Shown piece after piece: positions 56,412-64,000 of a stretch of 64,000 nt of DNA. Position 1 is the first letter of the stretch. Every line of letters begins with the position of its first letter. Made by a program: the position numbers and the translations under genes. Location: positions 124,001 through 188,000 of the forward strand of contig MKVL01000035.1 in the NCBI GenBank assembly GCA_001899205.1, read 5' to 3'. This DNA is from Mesorhizobium sp. 65-26 (GTDB lineage Bacteria; Pseudomonadota; Alphaproteobacteria; Rhizobiales; Rhizobiaceae). The notes under the pieces are model-generated. The model made no database searches. It was given only the letters and a program-made list of their open reading frames with translations, and was not told the origin of the DNA.

Positions 56412-57284
56412 TCAGGCAAGCCAGCCCATCGCGACGGAAAGCAGCAGCACGACACCCAGCACCCCGCGATAGATGACGAAGGGCCAGGCGGAGAAGCGCT
56501 CCAGGACCCGCATCAGGCCCCATATGGCGAAGAAGGCGGAGATGGAGGCGACCACCAGCCCGACGATCAGCACGGACCAGCCATGCGCGTCCAGATGCAC
56601 CTTGTGCAGTTCCCACAATTCCTTGAGGCCGGCGAGCGCGATGGCGGGCAGGCCGAGCAGGAACGAGAAGCGCGCCGCTTCCGAACGTCGGAAGCCGAGC
56701 GCCAGGGCGGCGGTCAGCGTCGAGCCGGAGCGCGAGACGCCGGGGATCAGCGCGCCGACCTGCGCCAGGCCGATCAGCACCACGTCGCGCGTGGTGGCCT
56801 CGGCGATGATGCGCTGGTGCCGCGCCCTGATTTCGGCCAGCGCCAGCAGCACCGCCATGACTAGGCAGGCGACTCCGATGACGGCAATGCCGCGCAGCGG
56901 CGAATTGCAGGCGTTGAGCAGGCCGGACAGTGCCAGGCCGGCAATGCCGATCGGCACCGTCGCCAGCACGATCCACAGCGCCAGCCGAAGATAGGGATTG
57001 CCGAAATCACGTCGTACCAGCGCGCCGATGGAGCCCACGGTGATGTCGCGCACGTCGGCCCAGAAATAGCTCACCACCGCGGCCAGCGCGGCAAGCTGCA
57101 TGGCGGCGGAAAAGGCCGAGCCGGGATCCTGCCAGCCGAGCACCGCCGGAACGATGCGCATGTGGGCGGTGGACGAGATCGGCAGCAGTTCCGTGATGCC
57201 CTGCACCACGCCGAGGAACGCAACCTTGGCGTATCCCAGCCCAACGAAGCCGGTGTCGACGCCTTGCGTGCAAATTTCAGCCAT
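56412..57284 (-). CDS. uppP: undecaprenyl-diphosphatase
   Basis: A 290-aa inner-membrane enzyme that recycles undecaprenyl pyrophosphate for cell-wall synthesis and confers bacitracin tolerance. The two active-site motifs are clear: GVVQGITELLPISSTAH near residue 26, and PGVSRSGSTLTAALALGF near residue 172 with its catalytic Arg. There are eight predicted membrane helices. GGAAGG precedes ATG 57284. Confidence 0.93.
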   Translation of the reverse strand: MAEICTQGVDTGFVGLGYAKVAFLGVVQGITELLPISSTAHMRIVPAVLGWQDPGSAFSAAMQLAALAAVVSYFWADVRDITVGSIGALVRRDFGNPYLRLALWIVLATVPIGIAGLALSGLLNACNSPLRGIAVIGVACLVMAVLLALAEIRARHQRIIAEATTRDVVLIGLAQVGALIPGVSRSGSTLTAALALGFRRSEAARFSFLLGLPAIALAGLKELWELHKVHLDAHGWSVLIVGLVVASISAFFAIWGLMRVLERFSAWPFVIYRGVLGVVLLLSVAMGWLA

Positions 57285-57514
57285 ATCGGGCCTTCCGTGT
57301 AGAGAGGTGAGAATAACAGCAATGACTGATTCCGCCCCGCCTCGCGAGCAGCGTTAGCGTCACGATTCGGAGAACGCAATTTACGGATATGTAAAGCGCG
57401 GCCGGCACGGCAGCATGACAGGCATCGGCATGGGCGGGCCAGCCCGCGCCACGACATTCCAGCCGCTTCCACAGGGCACGGCATTGCACGTTGACGCAGC
57501 TGGATTCGCTCGTT

Positions 57515-57710
57515 AGCGTGCCCTCCGGAACTGGTTCCGCCGCGAGGCGGATGAAAAGGGAACATGGTGCGGCCGGCACATCGGGCCAAAGCCATGACTG
57601 CCCCCGCAACTGTAACCGTTGAGCCATCTTCCATGATGCCACTGACCGCCGATAGGGGTCGGGAAGGCGGAGGACCGGCGAGGAGACGGAAGTCAGGAGA
57701 CCTGCCTGTT
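57515..57710 (+). ncRNA. cobalamin riboswitch
   Basis: A classical B12-sensing leader upstream of btuB. Conserved blocks in order: GGAACTGGTTCC-type P2 stem near 57527, the GAAAAGGGAAC box near 57553, GACTGCCCCCGCAACTGTAA (57596-57615), GCCACTG (57638), GGGAAGGC (57661), and the B12 box AGTCAGGAGACCTGCC (57691-57706). It is expected to shut down btuB-btuF-btuC-btuD when adenosylcobalamin or methylcobalamin is plentiful. Confidence 0.95.
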
Positions 57711-57915
57711 CCAGTCACCCATGCTTGAGCACGAGGGGTGCTCACGCGCGGTCGCCCGTGGCGGTGACATTTGCAAAAGTGTTGCCGCATGCCGGGGACG
57801 GGTCGGGGTGGGATGTACGTGCCAGAAGTCTGCCTGATGATCTTTTCCGCCTGCGGTTTTTCAGGAAAACCCGGGGCGAATTCGCTTGCCCCGCCCAGCA
57901 CATTCGGGGGCAGAC

Positions 57916-59856
57916 ATGCATCAGACGACCATTCTGGCCGGCGCCTTGGCGCTGGCATTCACGGGCAGCGCCTGCGCGCAGGAGAATGACCAGGAAAAAC
58001 CGACGCTGCTCGACAGGATCCTGATCACCGACGGGCGCACGCCGGTCGAACAGGAAAAATCCGGCCGCGCCTTCACCGTCATCACCGGGGAACAACTCGA
58101 AAAGAACCAGGTGCGCTACGTCGCCGATGCACTGCGTCAGGTGCCGGGCTTCGCCGTGTCGCGCACCGGATCGTTCGGCGGCTTCACGCAGGTGCGCGTG
58201 CGGGGCGCCGAGGCCAACCAGCTTCTGGTGATGGTCGACGGCGTCAACGTGTCCGAGACTTCGAGCGGCGAATTCGACTTCGGCAGCCTGCTGGTCGACG
58301 ACGTCGATCGCATCGAGATCCTGCGCGGGCCGCAGAGCACCTTCTGGGGTTCCAACGCCATGGCCGGCGTGGTCAACATCATCACCAAGCGCGGCACCCG
58401 CGACGGCTTCAAGGTCGACGCGCGCACCGAGGCCGGCACCGACGGCACCTTCCTCGGCGGCGTGTCGCTGCGCGGCGGCGGCAGCAACTACGACCTTTCC
58501 CTTTCGGCCGCGTTCCGGCGCACCGACGGCTTCGACATCTCGCCGATCGGCACCGAGAAGGACGGCGACCGCAACACGACGCTGAACGGCAAGTTCACGA
58601 TCGACCTCACGCCCGATCTGACGGTCGATGGCACGCTACGCTACGTCGACCGCAAGAGCGATACCGATCCGCAGGATTTCAGGTGGGGCAGCCCCACTTA
58701 CGGGCAGGTGATAGAAGGCCCCGACTGGACCGCCACCCGCGAGTTCTTCGGCTCCGTCGGCGCCACTTATGTGTCGATGGATGGAGCGCTGACCCAAAAG
58801 GCGCGTTTCACCGGCAGCAGCACCCATCGCGACAATTTCTCGAGCCTCGACACTTTTGCTCCGAATACTTGGGACGATGGCAATCGCTACAAGGGCAGCT
58901 ACCAGGCGAGCTATCAGTTCGATACGCCCGGAATGCTGGAAGCCCATCATCAGCTGACCGCCGGCTATGACTGGCAGCGCGAGACCTTCTCGCCCTCGCA
59001 CCTGTCCGGCGCCACCTTCAGCCGCGACAGCAATTCCTTTATCGGCGAGTATCGCGGCGAGTTTCTCGACCAGTTCAACGTCAATGCCGGCATCCGCCGC
59101 GACCTCAACGACCGTTTCGAGGACTCCACCACCTGGACCCTCAGCGGCTCGTGGAGGATTCCCAACAGCGAAACCCGGCTGCACAGCTCGGTCGGCACCG
59201 GCATCACCAACCCGACTTTCTATGAGCAGTTCGGCTACCTGCCCGGCAGTTTCCAGGGCAATCCCAACCTGAAGCCCGAGGAGAGCACCGGCTTCGACAT
59301 CGGCATCGAGCACGGTTTCTTCGACCGCATGCTGGTGATCGACGCCACATACTTCAACCAGAACCTGATCAACGAGATCTCGACCGACTACAGCGGTTCG
59401 CTGCCGACGCCGGTCAATCTCAGCGGAACGAGCAAGCGGCAGGGCGTCGAGCTGTCCGCCACGCTCGATCTTTCGAACGGCTTCACCGCAACCGCGACCT
59501 ACACCTATACGGACTCGACCGAACAGAAGCTTGCGGGCGGCCCCCGCCAGGAGGAGGTGCGCCGCCCGAAACACTCCGGATCGCTCGGCGCCGCCTATGT
59601 CTTCGCCGAGGAAAAGGCCCGCGTCTTCACCGACATCGTCTTCAACGGCAAGATGCTGGACACGGACTTCGCCACGTATCAGCCTGTGGCGCTTGGGGCT
59701 TACACCGTCGTCAACATCGGCGGCAGCTACAAGATCAACGAGCGGCTCGAAGCCTTTGGCCGCATCGAGAACCTGTTCGACGAGAAGCACCAGGAAGTGT
59801 TCGGCTACAGCACACAGGGGCGCACGGCCTTCATCGGCCTGAAAGGAACCTACTGA
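57916..59856 (+). CDS. btuB: TonB-dependent vitamin B12 receptor
   Basis: A 646-aa outer-membrane receptor. The signal peptide is LAGALALAFTGSACA. The plug domain has DALRQVPGFAVSRTGSFGG, MVDGVNVSETSSGEFDF and RIEILRGPQSTFWGSNAMAG, then VNIITKRG. The barrel ends IGLKGTY. The first gene after the riboswitch, with its start 206 bp beyond the B12 box, so control is probably by leader structure. It draws cobalamin across the outer membrane with TonB energy. Length matches BtuB (about 600-650). Confidence 0.93.
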   Translation: MHQTTILAGALALAFTGSACAQENDQEKPTLLDRILITDGRTPVEQEKSGRAFTVITGEQLEKNQVRYVADALRQVPGFAVSRTGSFGGFTQVRVRGAEANQLLVMVDGVNVSETSSGEFDFGSLLVDDVDRIEILRGPQSTFWGSNAMAGVVNIITKRGTRDGFKVDARTEAGTDGTFLGGVSLRGGGSNYDLSLSAAFRRTDGFDISPIGTEKDGDRNTTLNGKFTIDLTPDLTVDGTLRYVDRKSDTDPQDFRWGSPTYGQVIEGPDWTATREFFGSVGATYVSMDGALTQKARFTGSSTHRDNFSSLDTFAPNTWDDGNRYKGSYQASYQFDTPGMLEAHHQLTAGYDWQRETFSPSHLSGATFSRDSNSFIGEYRGEFLDQFNVNAGIRRDLNDRFEDSTTWTLSGSWRIPNSETRLHSSVGTGITNPTFYEQFGYLPGSFQGNPNLKPEESTGFDIGIEHGFFDRMLVIDATYFNQNLINEISTDYSGSLPTPVNLSGTSKRQGVELSATLDLSNGFTATATYTYTDSTEQKLAGGPRQEEVRRPKHSGSLGAAYVFAEEKARVFTDIVFNGKMLDTDFATYQPVALGAYTVVNIGGSYKINERLEAFGRIENLFDEKHQEVFGYSTQGRTAFIGLKGTY

Positions 59857-59859
59857 TCG

Positions 59860-60711
59860 ATGGCGGGAATCCTGCGCAAATTGTCGAGGGGAGCGGTTTT
59901 CGCCGCCCTCCTCTTGCCGGCCGCTTCCGCCGCATGGGCCGCCGAACCGCCGAAGCGGGTGGTTTCGATGAACCTGTGCACCGACGAACTGGCGATGCTG
60001 ATCGCGGCGCCCGGACAGCTCTACTCCGTCTCGTACCTCGCCGCCGACCCGGGTTCGTCCGTGCTTGCGACCCAGGCGGGCGGCTACGCCGTCAATCACG
60101 GCCTTGCCGAGGAGATATTCCTGATGCAGCCGGACCTCGTCATCGCCGGCACCTATACCACTCGGTCGACGGTGACGTTGTTGCGGCGGCTCGGCTTCCG
60201 CGTCGAGGAATTCGCGCCGGAAAACTCCTTCGACGACATCCGCGCCAATCTCAAGCGCATGGGCGAGATACTGGGACGCCAGCAACGGGCCGCCGAACTG
60301 ATCGCGGAATTCAATGTCGGGCTCGACGAGCTTGCCGCGCGCAAGGCGCCAGCCAGGACGGTCGCGTTCTACTATGCCAACAGCTATACGTCCGGTTCGG
60401 GCACGCTGGCGGACGCCATCGTCAAGGCGTCCGGGCTGGTCAACATCGGCGACACGCTCGGCCTGGCCGGCACGACGAAGTTGCCGCTCGAGATGCTGCT
60501 GATCGCCAATCCGGACATCATCGCCGATGGCATCGATCGCTACGACACACCCGCGCTGGCGCAGGAGAACTTCGTCCATCCGGCGTATCGGGCGCTGCCG
60601 GGACGCAAGGTCGCCGTGCCCGGCAAATACATGATCTGCGGCGCGCCCTTCACGCTGGAGGCGGCGCGTATCCTCAAAGACGCGGCGACTGACCACGGCG
60701 GACAGCCATGA
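59860..60711 (+). CDS. btuF: periplasmic B12-binding protein, BtuF-like
   Basis: A 283-aa periplasmic binding protein of the iron/cobalamin class III type (PF01497-like). The signal peptide is AALLLPAASAAWAA. The core starts KRVVSMNLCTDELAMLIAAP. IRANLKRMGEILG, NPDIIADGIDRYDTPA and an extended helix between lobes fit the fold. It lies 3 nt after btuB, and its stop overlaps the next start. The assignment as BtuF rests on operon context and the riboswitch. Confidence 0.88.
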   Translation: MAGILRKLSRGAVFAALLLPAASAAWAAEPPKRVVSMNLCTDELAMLIAAPGQLYSVSYLAADPGSSVLATQAGGYAVNHGLAEEIFLMQPDLVIAGTYTTRSTVTLLRRLGFRVEEFAPENSFDDIRANLKRMGEILGRQQRAAELIAEFNVGLDELAARKAPARTVAFYYANSYTSGSGTLADAIVKASGLVNIGDTLGLAGTTKLPLEMLLIANPDIIADGIDRYDTPALAQENFVHPAYRALPGRKVAVPGKYMICGAPFTLEAARILKDAATDHGGQP

Positions 60712-61709
60712 CTGACACCGCTCGCTATCGGGTCGTGCTCGCCATCCTCGCGGCCGCAACCGTCGTCCTCTTCCTCCTGTCGCTGACGGTCGGGCCGGCC
60801 GCGATCGGCCTCGGCGACAGTCTGTCAGCGCTGTTCTCCGACAAACGCGACGCCATCGCCCTCATCATGCGCGAAATCCGACTGCCGCGCGCGATACTGG
60901 GCCTGATGATCGGCGCCACCCTCGGCCTGTCGGGCGCCGCGCTGCAGGGCTGGCTGCGCAACCCGCTGGCCGAACCCGGCCTGCTCGGCGTCAGCGCCTC
61001 GGCCTCGCTCGGCGCCGTCATCGCCATCTACACCGGCTTCTCGGCGCTCTTCCCGCTCGGCCTGCCGCTGGCGGCTCTGGGTGGCGCTGTGCTTGCCGTG
61101 TTCGTCGTGCAGGCCATGGCCGGCCTGCGCGGCGGCACGCTCACCATCATCCTGTCAGGCGTCGCAGTCTCGGCCTTTGCCGGCGCGATGACCTCGCTGG
61201 CGCTGAACCTTTCGCCCAATCCCTTCGCCGCCCTCGAGATCATGTTCTGGATGCTGGGTTCTCTCACCGATCGCTCCATGACGCATGTCTGGCTGGCGGC
61301 GCCATTCATGCTCGTCGGCTGGGCGATGCTGGCGAGCCTCGGCCGCGCGCTCGACGCGCTGACGCTGGGCAGCGATACCGCCGCCAGCATGGGCGTCAAC
61401 CTGCGGCGCGTCCAGTTCCTCGCGGTCTTCGGCACCGCCGCCTCGGTCGGGGCGGCGACGGCGGTCGCCGGCGCCATCGGCTTTGTCGGCCTCGTCGTGC
61501 CGCACATCCTGCGGCCGCTTGTCGGCGCACGCCCATCCCGCCTTTTGCCCGCAAGCGCGCTGGGCGGTGCGGCGGTGCTGCTGACGGCGGACATACTGGT
61601 GCGCGTCATCGCGCCCGGCCGCGACCTCAAGCTCGGCGTGCTGACCGCGATCGTCGGCGCGCCGTTCTTCCTGTGGCTGGTCTACCGGACACGGAGGCAG
61701 TTGCTGTGA
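60708..61709 (+). CDS. btuC: B12 ABC transporter permease, BtuC-like (FecCD family)
   Basis: A 333-aa, ten-helix permease. Family motifs: RLPRAILGLMIGATLGLSGA, LRNPLAEPGLLGVSASASLG, GSLTDRSMTHVW, GAIGFVGLVVPHILRPLVG and GRDLKLGVLTAIVGAPFFLWL. It takes B12 from the binding protein across the inner membrane. The GTG of the ATPase gene overlaps its TGA (GTGA). Confidence 0.93.
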   Translation: MTDTARYRVVLAILAAATVVLFLLSLTVGPAAIGLGDSLSALFSDKRDAIALIMREIRLPRAILGLMIGATLGLSGAALQGWLRNPLAEPGLLGVSASASLGAVIAIYTGFSALFPLGLPLAALGGAVLAVFVVQAMAGLRGGTLTIILSGVAVSAFAGAMTSLALNLSPNPFAALEIMFWMLGSLTDRSMTHVWLAAPFMLVGWAMLASLGRALDALTLGSDTAASMGVNLRRVQFLAVFGTAASVGAATAVAGAIGFVGLVVPHILRPLVGARPSRLLPASALGGAAVLLTADILVRVIAPGRDLKLGVLTAIVGAPFFLWLVYRTRRQLL

Positions 61710-62521
61710 GCCTGCTGTCGGTTTCCAACCTGCACGTCGCGCTGGGCGCGCGGCCGGTGCTCAAGGACGTTTCGTTCGAAGTGACTGCCGGAGAGTTCGT
61801 CGGCCTCATCGGCCCCAACGGAGCCGGCAAGTCCACTCTACTGCGCGCTGCTCTCGGCCTCGCGCCGTCCCGGGGCCGCATCGCCATCGGCGGCGACGAA
61901 GGCCTGTCGTCCCGCCAGCGGGCGCTTCGCATCGCCTATCTCGCGCAGGAGCGCGACATCGCCTGGCCGGTCTCGGTGGAGGCGGTGGTCGCGCTGGGGC
62001 GAGCGCCGCACGGCTCCGCCTTCTCGAACGCGGCCGCGCAGGATCGCCGCATCATCGAGCAGGCCATGCGGCGCATGGAGATCGCGGCATTCCGCGATCG
62101 CCAGGCGACGCAGCTTTCGGGTGGCGAGAAGGCACGCGTGCTCATCGCCCGCGCGCTCGCGCAGGATGCACCGCTGCTGCTCGCCGACGAACCCGCATCC
62201 GGCCTCGATCCATCGCACCAGATCGTGCTGATGCGCCTTTTCGCCGAACTCGCCTCGGAGGGCCGCGCCGTCGTCGCCTCTATGCACGATCTCGGCATGG
62301 CGGCGCGCTGGTGTTCGCGTCTTATCCTTCTCGACCATGGCATGATCGTCGCCGACGGGGCGCCGCGCGCGGTGCTGACCGCGGAACGCCTGCGATCCGT
62401 CTATGGCATCGAGGCCCATCTCGGCGAGGCGGCTGACGGCATGATCGTGCAGCCTCTAGACATCGCCGCCGGCGTTGACGCGGCGACAACGCAAAGCGGC
62501 AAGGAGCAGCACGATGGATGA
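61706..62521 (+). CDS. btuD: B12 ABC transporter ATP-binding protein, BtuD-like
   Basis: A 271-aa ATPase of the iron-chelate/B12 type. Walker A is IGPNGAGKSTL, Q-loop AYLAQERDIAWP, signature QLSGGEKARVLIARAL, Walker B LLLADEPASGLDPSHQ and H-loop SMHDLGMAARW. The start is GTG 61706, inside the permease stop. The 3' end overlaps the next gene (ATG 62514) by 8 bp, which ties that unknown gene to B12 uptake. Confidence 0.92.
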   Translation: MSLLSVSNLHVALGARPVLKDVSFEVTAGEFVGLIGPNGAGKSTLLRAALGLAPSRGRIAIGGDEGLSSRQRALRIAYLAQERDIAWPVSVEAVVALGRAPHGSAFSNAAAQDRRIIEQAMRRMEIAAFRDRQATQLSGGEKARVLIARALAQDAPLLLADEPASGLDPSHQIVLMRLFAELASEGRAVVASMHDLGMAARWCSRLILLDHGMIVADGAPRAVLTAERLRSVYGIEAHLGEAADGMIVQPLDIAAGVDAATTQSGKEQHDG

Positions 62522-63542
62522 TCTTGGCCCCCTCCTTGCACGACACCTGACGAACTGGCGAACCGGGTGGAGCATGGGGACGTTCGGCGCCATAGCCGAG
62601 TTCCACCACGACGAGGGCGAGCCGGCCGTCGTCGACGAGGCCGGTGCGCTGACGCGCGCGACAGCCAGGGGCGCCGTCCGCATCGATCGGCTGGCGGGCA
62701 TCCGGGCCGTCGCCTATGAAACCGTCAGCCCGAAACGCCACCGCTGGAGCCAGGCGGTGGCGCTCTGCCTGCCGGAGGCCGAGGCGCGCCGTTCCGCGCG
62801 GTCCGTCCTCACCGAGCTCGGCCCCGACCAGCACGCCATACGCGGGCAGGACCGCGCGGCCATCCTTTTCGACATGGGCCTGTCGCTGCCCCAATGCGAC
62901 TTCTGCGTCCGCACCGACGATCCGCGTTTGCTGGAAAGCCTGTGCGCCCATGCAGGCCGCTCACTGTTTGAACACGACAATCCGGTGATGATGTCGATAC
63001 TGGCCGGCCACCCGCACCGCGTTGCGCTCACCAATCTCGGCCGCGTCGAAGTCTTTCAGAAGATCGGCGGCCCCGACACCGGCGGCGTCTCGCCACCCGG
63101 CCCGCACACCCACCTGCTGCCGAAACTCCTCAGAGCCGGACGCACGCATTCGGCCAACACGCCAATCCCGGACGGGCTGCTGCCGCTCGGCTCCATGCAT
63201 CCGGGCAATCCTGTGATCGGCGCGCAGGGCGAGGACCAGCCTTTCGATTTGCGCCTCTTCGACGATTTCCAGGCGATGCTGGACAACTTCGGCGACCCTC
63301 AGCTTCTCGCGGCAAAGAAGACTGTCGTTGCCGGGCTGGCGGCGGGCGACCCGCCCGAGAGCTTCGTCATGCCGGCAAGCCGCTTTGCCCGCGCCGCGGC
63401 GCGGCTGGCGCTCCGCCAGCAGGCGCGGCTTGCCGACCATCTGCGCGACGATCGTCTTTCCAGGGCAATCTCCGCCTGGCAAAGGCTGCACGACCAGGGC
63501 AGCGAAACCGAAAGCGAGGATGACGACGCGCCCGGTCATTGA
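62514..63542 (+). CDS. conserved unknown protein at end of B12 uptake operon
   Basis: A 342-aa cytoplasmic-looking protein I do not recognise. Visible features: CDFCVRTDDPRLLESLCAHAG, LAGHPHRVALTNLGRVEVF, a Gly/Pro/His-rich stretch GGPDTGGVSPPGPHTHLLPK that could bind metal or cofactor, and an acidic C-terminus (SETESEDDDAP). No signal peptide or membrane helices. AAGGAG lies 7 nt before ATG 62514. It overlaps the ATPase gene by 8 bp and is under the riboswitch, so a role in cobalamin handling or in a B12-linked process is likely (inference). Confidence 0.65.
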   Translation: MDDLGPLLARHLTNWRTGWSMGTFGAIAEFHHDEGEPAVVDEAGALTRATARGAVRIDRLAGIRAVAYETVSPKRHRWSQAVALCLPEAEARRSARSVLTELGPDQHAIRGQDRAAILFDMGLSLPQCDFCVRTDDPRLLESLCAHAGRSLFEHDNPVMMSILAGHPHRVALTNLGRVEVFQKIGGPDTGGVSPPGPHTHLLPKLLRAGRTHSANTPIPDGLLPLGSMHPGNPVIGAQGEDQPFDLRLFDDFQAMLDNFGDPQLLAAKKTVVAGLAAGDPPESFVMPASRFARAAARLALRQQARLADHLRDDRLSRAISAWQRLHDQGSETESEDDDAPGH

Positions 63543-63668
63543 TGCCGGACCGTTCCGTGTCGCGGACATGACGCTGACCAGGCCCGCCAAACGCGGCGCG
63601 TGGCGGCGGAAGCTCCTGGCTTCAGGGCAATTGGCTGCCCCATCAAAAACCGGAACGAAATGAAGCCT

Positions 63669-63733
63669 GAGCAATTCTAGGAAAGTGCGAAGCGGTTTCT
63701 CGTCCGGAATTGCGTAAAAACAAGAAGATAGCC
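63669..63733. repeat. rhizobial intergenic repeat, imperfect palindrome
   Basis: GAGCAATTCTAGGAAAGTGC (63669-63688) is mirrored by TCCGGAATTGC further on, followed by GTAAAAACAAGAAGATAG. This is the familiar repeat found in many copies in Mesorhizobium and relatives. It occupies the gap after the B12 operon; the rest of 63543-63834 shows no gene. Confidence 0.65.
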
Positions 63734-63834
63734 CCTCGCGGGCAATCCTGATTTTCGTCGGAACCCTCTGGACAATGGCCGACGAAGGCTGAACATTGCG
63801 CCGCCTCGCAGCCCGTAGGCTGAATCGGAATACC

Positions 63835-64000
63835 ATGGCGCTGACTGCCGAAGAAATACTGACCTACCCAGCCCTGCATCGCAGCGTCCAGGCGCAGTCT
63901 CGCGCGCTGATCGCGATTTACGAGACGAGCCCGCGCCTTGCCTCGATCTTCGCCACGCAGCAGCGCTGGCTGCTGGGCCATGTCGGACTGTCCATGCATT
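63835..64000 (+). CDS. unknown protein, N-terminal fragment cut by window edge
   Basis: An open frame from ATG 63835 (CGGAAT upstream) to the window end, 55 codons: MALTAEEILTYPALHRSVQA, then QSRALIAIYETSPRLASIF and ATQQRWLLGHVGLSMH. It is amphipathic and helical at first sight, and looks protein-like. The family is not recognised and the rest lies outside the window. Confidence 0.5.
   Translation, partial: MALTAEEILTYPALHRSVQAQSRALIAIYETSPRLASIFATQQRWLLGHVGLSMH

Overview
This window is DNA from a high-GC alphaproteobacterium, most likely a Rhizobiales member of the Mesorhizobium/Phyllobacteriaceae type. The signs are a Ti-plasmid-style TraA relaxase with TraC and TraD, a MucR/Ros regulator, a bacterial transglutaminase-like peptidase, many ABC importers, and short palindromic repeats of a kind common in rhizobia. 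I saw no rRNA, tRNA or CRISPR array.

Layout. (1) 1-3779 is a conjugation module. It has a large MOBQ relaxase/helicase gene (traA, minus strand, running off the left edge), a recognisable oriT at about 3055-3092, and divergent traC-traD. The traG expected next is missing. (2) 3999-17428 is accessory cargo, by eye lower in GC and rich in AT codons in parts. It holds DUF2971, three proteins with PD-(D/E)XK-type nuclease signatures, a SEC-C metal-binding domain, a ParB-like protein, a zinc-ribbon/HEPN-like protein, a long HEAT-like protein whose gene overlaps a nuclease gene, a second HEPN-like protein, a helicase-IV-like UvrD helicase with a topoisomerase-type zinc ribbon, and MucR. This looks like a defence or DNA-conflict island, and the HEAT-nuclease pair is the best candidate for an undescribed system. 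(3) 17633-21139 encodes exported hydrolases (a Tat amidohydrolase and a penicillin-acylase-type Ntn hydrolase) with an outer-membrane barrel.

(4) 21182-32718 is a sugar-acid uptake and catabolism regulon: an enolase-superfamily dehydratase, a Gfo/Idh/MocA oxidoreductase, a ribose-type ABC importer with two permeases fused in one chain, an ATPase-less polar-amino-acid-type importer, a LacI-family regulator resembling E. coli GntR, and a DUF4432 epimerase-like protein. Three copies of a GTTACCGGTAAC-like operator lie in its divergent promoters. (5) 32773-36558 is cobalamin-dependent methionine synthase (metH), with a 20-bp palindrome over its promoter. (6) 36803-42606 has a TetR regulator, a nucleoside hydrolase, a 2-oxoglutarate/Fe(II) oxygenase and a complete polar-amino-acid-type ABC importer. 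(7) 42656-44623 has an SseB-like small gene beside a decayed partner, and a glutamate dehydrogenase-family gene.

(8) 44840-53882 is a nucleoside-type operon read leftward: a LacI regulator, BMP lipoprotein-type binding protein, ATPase, two permeases, nucleoside hydrolase, ThuA-like protein, alpha/beta hydrolase and acetamidase/formamidase. (9) 54054-57284 holds envelope housekeeping genes (DUF922 protease-like, DedA, BTLCP peptidase, UppP). (10) 57529-63542 is a cobalamin-riboswitch-controlled vitamin B12 uptake operon (btuB-btuF-btuC-btuD) ending in an unidentified gene. It supplies the cofactor that MetH needs. A partial unknown gene runs off the right edge.
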